A program made the position numbers and the translations under genes. Below, in pieces: positions 25,049-32,318 of a DNA stretch of 36,768 nt. The stretch is from Actinomycetota bacterium (lineage in GTDB: Bacteria; Actinomycetota; Actinomycetes; S36-B12; UBA5976): the NCBI GenBank assembly GCA_009918005.1, contig RGDC01000004.1, forward strand, positions 1 through 36,768, in the 5' to 3' direction. The number at the start of each line of letters is the position of its first letter. Position 1 is the first letter of the stretch. The notes below the pieces were generated by a model that saw only the letters and a program-made list of their open reading frames with translations, did not search any database and had not been told where the DNA came from.

Positions 25049-26278
25049 CTAACCTAACGTTGCTGCTCCGGAACGGGCAGCCGCAAGTAAGCCTTGAGCT
25101 TGTGCAATCTGCGCGTCAATTTTTGCTACGTCACTGGATTTGCCTGCAGCATCGGCGGCGACCTTTTGTTTTTCAAGTTTTGCAATACTGGCTTCAAATG
25201 ATGAAACTAACGAGTTGGCACGGTCAACGACTTCTGGCTTAGTGCGATGCCAGTGTTCTTCCTGCAGACTACGGATGGCGTCCTCAACAGCCTTTAGGCG
25301 ACGTTCAACTTTTTCTTTGTCGTTGCGGGGAACATGTCCGGCTTTTTCCCAGGCTTCTTGAATATCTCGCAGCGCTGCCTTTGCTGAATCCACATTTGTT
25401 ATCGGCAGCAACGCTTCAGCTTTCTTAAGCAGTTCTAATTTAACTTCAAGGTTCTTCGAGAACTCTTCGTCGCGAACGGTATTTGCGGCATTTCGACTTG
25501 CAAAGAACTTGTCTTGCGCAGCCTTAAATTCATTCCAAAGTTTTTCTTCTTGGCCCTTAGCTGCCCGGGCAGTGCTTTTCCACTCGTCCATAAGTTTCTT
25601 ATAAGCAGTAGTTGTATTGGCCCATTCCGTTGAACTGGCTAATTCTTCCGCCTTCTTAATAAGTGCCTTTTTAGCATTTACTGCTTCAGTCCGACTCGCA
25701 TCCAAAGTTGCGAAATAGGAGCGACGTGCCTTATCAAATGCAGATCTTGCATGACTGAAACGTTTCCAAAGTTCTTGTTCCTTGGCACGATCGGCATTCG
25801 GAAGTTTCTGCCACTGATCCAATAATTCTTTGTACTTCTCGCCAGTGACTTTCCAAGCGTTTGAATCCGCTAAAGATTCGGCTAGTGCAACAATTTCTTC
25901 GCGCTTGGATAGAGCAGCAGCTTTGGCTTCCGCCTTCTTGGCGCTGACTGCGGCTTTATGCTCTTCGAAACCGGCTAGCAGTGCATCTTTGCCGGCTCGA
26001 ATCTTGTCGAAGTCACCTAGGAGATTTGGGGATTCGATTGCCTTATCGATGCGGTCAATTAGCGCAGTAATCGACTCAACATTGCCTTTGCCATCCTTTA
26101 GTCGAGCTGCAGCTAGTTCGATCTCGGCAATTAGGTCGTGGTAACGCTTGGTGAAAAACTCTAAACCTTCGTTCGGTTCACCAGCCGCGTACTGGCCAAT
26201 TTTCGTGGCGCCCGATGGAGCATTTAGGAATACATTTCCTTCGTCATCTACGTAGCCAAACTCGTTTGTTGTTGTCAT
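25049..26278 (-). CDS. DUF349 repeat protein
   Basis: 409-aa, highly charged, almost wholly helical protein. Three DUF349 repeats are visible at about 130-200, 205-275 and 280-345, marked by W-x-x-x-(T/A)-x-x-(Y)-x-x-L-x-x-x-W patterns such as WKVTGEKYKELLDQWQKL, WANTTTAYKKLMDEWKS and ALRDIQEAWEKAG. The N-terminus (FGYVDDEGNVFLN) is a small conserved cap, and the C-terminus is a coiled coil rich in Ala, Lys and Gln. Function unknown; DUF349 proteins have no established catalytic role. ATG 26278 has AAGGA six bases upstream. It follows the cyclophilin gene on the same strand after 50 bases, a pairing seen in other Actinobacteria. Confidence 0.92.
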   Translation of the reverse strand: MTTTNEFGYVDDEGNVFLNAPSGATKIGQYAAGEPNEGLEFFTKRYHDLIAEIELAAARLKDGKGNVESITALIDRIDKAIESPNLLGDFDKIRAGKDALLAGFEEHKAAVSAKKAEAKAAALSKREEIVALAESLADSNAWKVTGEKYKELLDQWQKLPNADRAKEQELWKRFSHARSAFDKARRSYFATLDASRTEAVNAKKALIKKAEELASSTEWANTTTAYKKLMDEWKSTARAAKGQEEKLWNEFKAAQDKFFASRNAANTVRDEEFSKNLEVKLELLKKAEALLPITNVDSAKAALRDIQEAWEKAGHVPRNDKEKVERRLKAVEDAIRSLQEEHWHRTKPEVVDRANSLVSSFEASIAKLEKQKVAADAAGKSSDVAKIDAQIAQAQGLLAAARSGAATLG

Positions 26279-26328
26279 GACGATTCCTTTTGTTCGGGTC
26301 CCACAAGGGCTCTTGGTGTGCCATCCAA

Positions 26329-27129
26329 TTATGGCGTAGTTGAGGCCTTACTGATTACTACCGCTTGACTTGGAAGTCCATCGCTAGATCCATCTAAAAC
26401 TCCAGCAGATGCAACGTTATCTAGGACATCAAGGCCTTGCACGATCTTGCCCCATACTGAGTAATTGGGTGGAAGCGGCGAGTCTTGGTAAACCAAGAAG
26501 AATTGGCTGCCATTTGTATTAGGTCCGCTGTTCGCCATTGCAACGGTGCCGCGAGGGTAAATGTAGTTGCCATCTGAGCCAGCAGTCGGCAAATTCTCAT
26601 CCGCAAACTTAAAGCCAGGGCCACCAGTGCCATTGCCAGCTGGATCGCCGCACTGCAAAACGAAGATTCCCTGAGTAGTTAACCGATGACATGAAGTGTT
26701 GTTATAAAAACCTTGATTGGCTAGCCAAGCAATCGTCCCAACGGTTGTCGGCGCATTCGAGTCAGCAGCAAACGTTATGACACCACAATTCGTTTCTAGC
26801 GAAAATTCACTTGCCGTTGGTAGGTCAGTAGTTGCACTTCCGAAAGTTATATTGTCGGCTCTGACCTGGACAGGGTCCTGACAACCAGCAATCGGAGCAT
26901 TTGTGGAAATAGTCACTGGGGTTGGCAGGGAACTAGAACTTGCACCTGGATCTGCTACGACCTGATCAGATTTGTTGTTCTGGTTTATTACGAAACCGAG
27001 CAAGACAACAACCAAGAGACCTAGAGTTGCAAAACCTAGAAATCTGCTGCGGATCTGGCGGTGGGCACGACGTTCTTGCTGACGTGCAAATTTTGCTCGC
27101 GCTAGTTCTCGTTCACGTTTGGAAGGCAC
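26329..27129 (-). CDS. Membrane-anchored cyclophilin-type peptidyl-prolyl isomerase
   Basis: 266-aa protein with a basic N-terminus (about 1-30), one transmembrane helix (FLGFATLGLLVVVLLGFVI, about 30-48), a Ser-rich linker and an extracytoplasmic cyclophilin domain from about 105. Cyclophilin landmarks are the CHRLTTQGIFVLQCGDP strand, GTGGPGFKFADE, and RGTVAMANSGPNTNGSQFF. It would assist folding of exported proteins at the outer membrane face. The start is GTG 27129 with no ribosome binding site; TAGAAT lies eight bases upstream, so the transcript may be leaderless. It corresponds to M. tuberculosis Rv2582 (PpiB), also between relA and the glyoxalase-like gene. Confidence 0.93.
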   Translation of the reverse strand: MPSKRERELARAKFARQQERRAHRQIRSRFLGFATLGLLVVVLLGFVINQNNKSDQVVADPGASSSSLPTPVTISTNAPIAGCQDPVQVRADNITFGSATTDLPTASEFSLETNCGVITFAADSNAPTTVGTIAWLANQGFYNNTSCHRLTTQGIFVLQCGDPAGNGTGGPGFKFADENLPTAGSDGNYIYPRGTVAMANSGPNTNGSQFFLVYQDSPLPPNYSVWGKIVQGLDVLDNVASAGVLDGSSDGLPSQAVVISKASTTP

Positions 27130-27137
27130 AATTCATC

Positions 27138-27143
27138 ATTCTA
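27138..27143 (-). promoter_or_regulatory. -10 element of the cyclophilin gene
   Basis: On the minus strand TAGAAT lies eight bases before the GTG at 27129. There is no Shine-Dalgarno sequence, consistent with a leaderless or near-leaderless transcript. Confidence 0.45.
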
Positions 27144-27172
27144 CGGTGCTCTAGAAATCAGCAAATTCGCGG

Positions 27173-27178
27173 TAGCCT
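27173..27178 (+). promoter_or_regulatory. -10 element of the MBL-fold hydrolase gene
   Basis: TAGCCT, 30 bases before the ATG at 27209. AGGTG seven bases before that ATG serves as ribosome binding site. It is divergent from the cyclophilin promoter. Confidence 0.45.
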
Positions 27179-27208
27179 AGGTGAATTCCGAGTTGCAGGT
27201 GCGTGGTT

Positions 27209-27898
27209 ATGTTAATTAAGAGTTTTGGCGCAGGTCCATGGCAGACCAATTGTTATGTGATAGCGCCCAGTGCCAATTCTGAGTGCATCATTATCGATCC
27301 TGGTTTAGGCAGTGCGCCAGGGATTAAAGAGATAATTTCCGAGCATAATCTCAAGCCAATCGCAACTATGTTGACCCACGGCCACATAGATCACATGTGG
27401 TCGATCTTTCCAGTGGCAACTGGTTATGGAATTCCGGCATACATACATGGCTCAGATCGATTCTTGCTAAATGATCCTGGAGCGGGAGTATCAGTGGAAA
27501 CCAAGAATGCACTTATGGAAATGATGGCAACCGATGATGTCTTTGCAGAACCAGAGGACACTAGAGAAGTTACCGATCACATGTCGATGGAATTAGCTGG
27601 ACTTGAGTTCACAGTGCTGCACGCACCTGGCCATACTCAAGGTTCCATTCTGTTTGATTTTGAAGGTGACGTTAATCATGTGTTTACTGGCGATGTGTTG
27701 TTTGCTGGTGCTATTGGGCGAACTGATTTACCAGGTAGTTCTCCGGCTGACATGGACACTTCATTGCGAAATGTTGTATTGAATCTGCCTGACTCATCGC
27801 TAGTCTTTCCGGGTCATGGACCTTCGAGCAACATGACTGTTGAAAAGAGCAGCAACGAGTATTTGCTTCGGGTTGCTAAAGGCCTCAGCGCACTATGA
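27209..27898 (+). CDS. Metallo-beta-lactamase-fold hydrolase, glyoxalase II-like
   Basis: 229-aa dinuclear-metal hydrolase. The metal motif THGHIDH gives His57, His59, Asp61 and His62; further ligands are His142 (APGHTQGS), Asp162 (FTGDVLF) and His203 (FPGHGP). The opening GPWQTNCYVI is typical of the glyoxalase II-like subgroup (M. tuberculosis Rv2581c). Probable activity is hydrolysis of a thioester such as S-lactoyl-thiol; the thiol partner cannot be told. ATG 27209 is preferred on ribosome-binding-site spacing over GTG 27203. The stop overlaps the hisS ATG (ATGA), so hisS is translationally coupled. Confidence 0.9.
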   Translation: MLIKSFGAGPWQTNCYVIAPSANSECIIIDPGLGSAPGIKEIISEHNLKPIATMLTHGHIDHMWSIFPVATGYGIPAYIHGSDRFLLNDPGAGVSVETKNALMEMMATDDVFAEPEDTREVTDHMSMELAGLEFTVLHAPGHTQGSILFDFEGDVNHVFTGDVLFAGAIGRTDLPGSSPADMDTSLRNVVLNLPDSSLVFPGHGPSSNMTVEKSSNEYLLRVAKGLSAL

Positions 27899-29160
27899 CT
27901 GAGTTATTCAAGGCTCCAAAGGGAACGTACGACGTAACACCACCATTTTCAGCTTTGTGGTTAGCAGTTCGTGACGCCCTCTCAACTCCGCCGCGGAATT
28001 CAGGTTACGGATACATTGAAACGCCAATTTTTGAAGACACCGCACTATTTGTTCGCGGAGTTGGCGAATCCACTGATGTGGTTTCAAAAGAGATGTACAC
28101 CTTCGAAGATAAGGGTGGTCGCAGCCTGACGCTTAAACCAGAGGGAACTGCAGGCGTTCTTCGCGCGATGTTAGAAAATCGAATGGATCGCGGTGCATTG
28201 CCTTCAAAGGTCTGGTACACCGGGCCACACTTTAGATATGAGCAGCCGCAATCTGGTCGCTACCGCCAACACACCCAGGTCGGTGTTGAAACTATAGGTT
28301 CTTCAGACCCCGCACTAGATGCTGAAGTTATTTGGATGGCACACCATGCCCAGCGAAACATTCTGGGAATGAAACAAGTACGGATTCTCGTTAATTCACT
28401 TGGATGCCACGAGTGTCGTCCAGGTTACCGACAGACCTTGGTTGAATTTTTAAACAATTGCGATTTAGACGAGGCAACTCGAGTGCGCGCTGAAATCAAT
28501 CCGCTACGAGTCCTGGATGACAAGCGCGAGGCTATACAAAGTCAGTTGAAAGACGCTCCACTAATGCCAGATCACTTGTGCTCGGCTTGCTCTGAACATC
28601 ATGAAAAAGTACTTGAGTATCTCGACGCCCTTGGCGTGGAATACGAAAAGGCTCCGAGATTAGTTCGTGGCTTGGATTACTACGTCAGAACAACATTTGA
28701 ATGTGTGCACGATGGACTCGGTGCCCAATCTGCCATTGGGGGCGGTGGCAGGTATGACGGATTGATTGAAACTTTAGGTGGCCCAGCAATTGGCGGAGTT
28801 GGTTTTGGTTTGGGTGTAGATCGAACTTGCTTGGCGGTTCAAGCTGAGGGTTTGCAGTTAGTGGATGATGCCAGCACAGATGTTTTCATGATCCCTGTCG
28901 GTAATGAAGCTGTCACCAAAATTGTTGGTTTATCGGGGCTAATCAGGGCTGCCGGAATCAATGCCGACATCGCCTACGATGGCAGGTCAATTAAGGCAGC
29001 CATGAAGAGCGCAGACCGGACTGGGGCAAAGTATGCGGTAATCATTGGTGAGGACGAAATCACAAACTCAACCGTTGTGATCAAAAACCTCGCAGATGGG
29101 TCACAGGAAAGCCTCTCCGTAGAATTACTAGTAAGCGTTTTGTTAGATCGTCTCAAATAG
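27895..29160 (+). CDS. hisS: Histidyl-tRNA synthetase
   Basis: 421-aa class II synthetase. N-terminal APKGTYDVTPP is the usual HisRS opening. Motif 2 region: WYTGPHFRYEQPQSGRYRQH. Histidine-specific motifs: LVRGLDYYVRTTFE and the glycine-rich GGGGRYDGL; motif 3 is the GFGLGVDRT segment. The C-terminal anticodon-binding domain starts near 325. A four-base overlap with the upstream hydrolase and a 19-base gap to aspS with a ribosome binding site suggest one operon of hydrolase, hisS and aspS. Full length, no oddities. Confidence 0.97.
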   Translation: MTELFKAPKGTYDVTPPFSALWLAVRDALSTPPRNSGYGYIETPIFEDTALFVRGVGESTDVVSKEMYTFEDKGGRSLTLKPEGTAGVLRAMLENRMDRGALPSKVWYTGPHFRYEQPQSGRYRQHTQVGVETIGSSDPALDAEVIWMAHHAQRNILGMKQVRILVNSLGCHECRPGYRQTLVEFLNNCDLDEATRVRAEINPLRVLDDKREAIQSQLKDAPLMPDHLCSACSEHHEKVLEYLDALGVEYEKAPRLVRGLDYYVRTTFECVHDGLGAQSAIGGGGRYDGLIETLGGPAIGGVGFGLGVDRTCLAVQAEGLQLVDDASTDVFMIPVGNEAVTKIVGLSGLIRAAGINADIAYDGRSIKAAMKSADRTGAKYAVIIGEDEITNSTVVIKNLADGSQESLSVELLVSVLLDRLK

Positions 29161-29179
29161 TCCAATTAAGGAACCTTGA

Positions 29180-30925
29180 ATGCTAAGAAATACCAACGCT
29201 GGCGCGCTCCGTTTAAGCGATGCCGGTTCGCAAGTAATACTGGCTGGCTGGGTTGGCAAACGCCGTGACCATGGCGGAATTGCATTTCTAGATTTACGAG
29301 ACTCTACTGGCACAGTTCAGGTGGTTGTTCGCGATGAGGCTGTAGCGGGCGAACTGCGCTCGGAGTTTTGTCTTCAGATCATTGGCACTGTCGAAGCCCG
29401 ACCAGCTGGTAACGAAAACTCCGAGATCGAAACCGGAGATATAGAAGTCATTGCCGACTCGGTAATTGTATTGAGTAAGAGTGCCCCACTACCTTTCCCA
29501 ATAGACGACGCCATCACGGTTGGTGAAGAAACTCGTTTGAAGTATCGCTACCTTGATTTACGTCGTCCAGCAGCTGGCAACATTTTGCGCATGCGAAGTA
29601 ATGTGAATCGGCTAGCGCGGGAAGTTTTGCATGATCGTAACTTTGTTGAAATTGAAACGCCAACGCTTACTCGTAGCACTCCGGAAGGTGCTCGTGACTT
29701 CTTAGTGCCAGTTCGGCTGCAGCCAGGGCATTGGTATGCCTTGCCACAGAGCCCGCAGTTATTCAAGCAATTGTTGATGGTTGGTGGCATGGAGCGCTAT
29801 TACCAGATTGCCAGATGTTACCGAGATGAAGATTTCCGCAAGGATCGGCAACCCGAATTTACTCAACTCGACATCGAAATGAGCTTTGTCGAGCAAGAAG
29901 ACATTCTCGAAGTAGGCGAAGCCATTGTGCGCAGCCTGTGGCAAGGAACTTTGAACTACAAAATTGGGGACATTCCACGCATGACTTATTTCGATGCGAT
30001 GGACAAGTATGGCTCAGATAAACCAGATTTACGATTCGACATCGAATTGTCAGATTGCACTGCATATTTCAAGAACACTGAGTTCCGGGTATTTCAAAAC
30101 GAATACGTTGGCGCAGTTGTCATGCCTGGTGGCGCCGATCAACCACGTAGGACTTTTGATGCCTGGCAGGAGTGGGCTAAGCAGCGTGGCGCCAAGGGAT
30201 TGGCTTACGTAACTTTTGAGGCTGATGGTACTCTCGGCGGACCAGTTGCAAAAAATCTCTCTGACGATGAGCGAGCAGGTTTAGCAGCACACTTAGGTGC
30301 AAAGCTAGGTGACTGTGCCTTCTTCGGAGCGGGTGAAAAATCCAACACTCAACAATTGCTTGGTGCAGTTCGACAAGAGGTTGGCGAGCGCTGTGGACTA
30401 ATTGATGACAGCCAATGGTCTTTCCTATGGATAGTTGACGCACCGATGTTTGAAAGGACTGATGATGGAGGCTGGACCGCGGTTCACCACCCATTTACAT
30501 CACCTAACTCTGATTGGGTAGACCGATTCGAAGAAGCGCCAGATCAGGCTTTGGCCTGGGCATACGACATAGTCTGCAATGGTAATGAAATCGGCGGTGG
30601 CTCGATTCGTATCCACCGTAGCGATGTGCAGGAACGAGTCTTCAGCTTGCTTGGATTAAGTGATGAAGAGGCTCGCGAGAAGTTTGGCTTTTTGCTTGAT
30701 GCGTTTGCCTATGGGCCTCCACCGCATGGCGGCATTGCATTTGGTTGGGATCGAATCTGTATGTTGCTTTCGGGCGCCACCAGCTTGCGTGACGTGATTG
30801 CGTTTCCAAAGACTGGTGCGGGCTTTGATCCACTAACTAGTGCGCCCACCCCAATCACTGATCAACAGCGACTTGAGGCTGGAATCGACGCAGATCCATT
30901 CGCTCAAGACGCTAGCGATGACTGA
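29180..30925 (+). CDS. aspS: Aspartyl-tRNA synthetase, bacterial type, probably non-discriminating
   Basis: 581-aa class IIb synthetase: OB-fold anticodon-binding domain (about 1-110), catalytic core interrupted by a GAD domain (about 285-415), and the C-terminal core. Motif 2 lies in [20 protein letters not shown], followed by QLDIEMSFV; motif 3 in [14 protein letters not shown]. His31 in RRDHGGIAF is the residue associated with relaxed recognition of both tRNA-Asp and tRNA-Asn in bacterial AspRS, so the enzyme may feed a GatCAB route to Asn-tRNA. That is inference from one position. AAGGA seven bases before the ATG. The end overlaps rarA by eight bases. Confidence 0.96.
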   Translation: MLRNTNAGALRLSDAGSQVILAGWVGKRRDHGGIAFLDLRDSTGTVQVVVRDEAVAGELRSEFCLQIIGTVEARPAGNENSEIETGDIEVIADSVIVLSKSAPLPFPIDDAITVGEETRLKYRYLDLRRPAAGNILRMRSNVNRLAREVLHDRNFVEIETPTLTRSTPEGARDFLVPVRLQPGHWYALPQSPQLFKQLLMVGGMERYYQIARCYRDEDFRKDRQPEFTQLDIEMSFVEQEDILEVGEAIVRSLWQGTLNYKIGDIPRMTYFDAMDKYGSDKPDLRFDIELSDCTAYFKNTEFRVFQNEYVGAVVMPGGADQPRRTFDAWQEWAKQRGAKGLAYVTFEADGTLGGPVAKNLSDDERAGLAAHLGAKLGDCAFFGAGEKSNTQQLLGAVRQEVGERCGLIDDSQWSFLWIVDAPMFERTDDGGWTAVHHPFTSPNSDWVDRFEEAPDQALAWAYDIVCNGNEIGGGSIRIHRSDVQERVFSLLGLSDEEAREKFGFLLDAFAYGPPPHGGIAFGWDRICMLLSGATSLRDVIAFPKTGAGFDPLTSAPTPITDQQRLEAGIDADPFAQDASDD

Positions 30926-32237
30926 TTCTCTTTTCGATCAAGAGTCAAGTGGCTCGCCACTTGCGGTGCGAATGCGCCCGCGAACCCTTGATGAATTTGT
31001 TGGACAACGTAAAGCAATCGCAAAAGGTAGTCCACTTCACAAACTACTTCAACCAACCGACTTGGACACAAAATCATCGGTAATTTTGTGGGGTCCGCCT
31101 GGAACCGGAAAGACCACGTTGGCACAACTTATTGCGCGAGCTGGCTCTGCAAAATTCATGGAGTTGTCTGCCATTAACGCGGGTGTCAAAGATGTGCGCG
31201 AGGTTATCACTGCTGCGCAAGAGAACAAGTCGCTTTACGGAGTATCAACCGTATTGTTTGTGGATGAGGTGCATCGCTTCAATAAAACTCAACAAGATGC
31301 GCTGTTACCCGGTGTGGAGAATGGCTGGGTAACTCTCGTTGCCGCAACTACTGAAAATCCGTCATTCTCTGTCATTGCTCCACTGATGTCACGTTCGCTT
31401 TTGGTAACGCTGTCCGAGCTGGATGAAGCCGAGATTACTAATGTCATTGACCGTGCGATCTCCGATCCACGTGGCTTAAATGATTCAGTTTCGCTTGCTT
31501 CCGATGCGCTTGAGATGTTGATTCGATTGGCTGGTGGCGACGCCAGACGAGCCTTAACAGTTTTGGAAGCAGCGGCCGGAGTTGCACTCGGTAATGCTCA
31601 TTCAGAAATTTCTGTTGATGACATCAGTGCGGCTAGCGATCACAACGTCGTTCGCTATGACAAAGCTGGTGATCAGCACTACGACATCATCAGTGCCTAC
31701 ATTAAATCGATCCGTGGCTCAGACCCTGATGCTGCTCTGCATTATCTAGCCCGAATGCTCGAAGCTGGTGAGGATCCGCGCTTCATAGCCCGACGGTTAA
31801 TGATCAGTGCAAGCGAGGATATTGGATTGGCAGATAACTCAATGTTGTCGCTGGCAGTGTCGGCAGCTCAGACTGTGGTGCTAATAGGTATGCCCGAGGC
31901 TCGAATCACGCTTTCTCAAGTAACTATTGCGCTGGCTTTGGCGCCGAAATCGAACAGTGCTTACTTAGCAATTGATCACGCAATTGAAGACATCCGAAAA
32001 GGTGACATTGGAACTGTGCCCGCGCATCTTCGGGATTCTCATTATGCGCGAGCGGGAGATTTAGGTCATGGTGTCGGCTATACCTATCCGCACAATGAGC
32101 CTTCGGGAGTTAGTGAACAGAGATATTTGCCCGAGCCACTGAATCAAGCGAGGTATTACCAGCCCACAGATCGCGGTGAAGAAGTAGGTTTGCGCCAAGT
32201 TTGGAGCAAAATTCGTTCCATACTGGGTAGGGATTAA
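30918..32237 (+). CDS. rarA: Replication-associated recombination protein RarA (MgsA/WHIP AAA+ ATPase)
   Basis: 439-aa AAA+ protein acting at stalled replication forks. Walker A is GPPGTGKTT (59-67), Walker [17 protein letters not shown], sensor 1 [12 protein letters not shown]. The C-terminal oligomerisation domain begins near 250 and carries [20 protein letters not shown] and the [17 protein letters not shown] ending typical of RarA. This separates it from RuvB, the other AAA+ protein in the window. I chose ATG 30918 inside the aspS tail, which gives the usual N-terminus; an in-frame upstream start would add residues encoded within aspS. It corresponds to M. tuberculosis Rv2559c, also between aspS and alaS. 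Confidence 0.95.
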   Translation: MTDSLFDQESSGSPLAVRMRPRTLDEFVGQRKAIAKGSPLHKLLQPTDLDTKSSVILWGPPGTGKTTLAQLIARAGSAKFMELSAINAGVKDVREVITAAQENKSLYGVSTVLFVDEVHRFNKTQQDALLPGVENGWVTLVAATTENPSFSVIAPLMSRSLLVTLSELDEAEITNVIDRAISDPRGLNDSVSLASDALEMLIRLAGGDARRALTVLEAAAGVALGNAHSEISVDDISAASDHNVVRYDKAGDQHYDIISAYIKSIRGSDPDAALHYLARMLEAGEDPRFIARRLMISASEDIGLADNSMLSLAVSAAQTVVLIGMPEARITLSQVTIALALAPKSNSAYLAIDHAIEDIRKGDIGTVPAHLRDSHYARAGDLGHGVGYTYPHNEPSGVSEQRYLPEPLNQARYYQPTDRGEEVGLRQVWSKIRSILGRD

Positions 32238-32287
32238 GCCGTTACAACGTAAGTTCGTTAGGGTTTAGGGGATACCGAACCTGGTTT

Positions 32288-32303
32288 CAAGGTATTTACC
32301 TTG
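32288..32303. repeat. Perfect 7-bp inverted repeat upstream of alaS
   Basis: CAAGGTATTTACCTTG: 7-bp arms around TT, ending 15 bases before the alaS ATG. TACCTT inside it also fits TAnnnT. It could be an operator overlapping a -10, or chance. The rest of the 81-base rarA-alaS gap holds another possible -10 (TAGGGT, 32259-32264) and nothing else I recognise. Confidence 0.45.
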
Positions 32304-32318
32304 TTGCCAAATGCATAG

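Noticed and set aside
25030-25062. Terminator hairpin between convergent relA and DUF349 gene
   Set aside because: Only a 5-bp GAGCA/TGCTC pairing with a long loop; no T-run.
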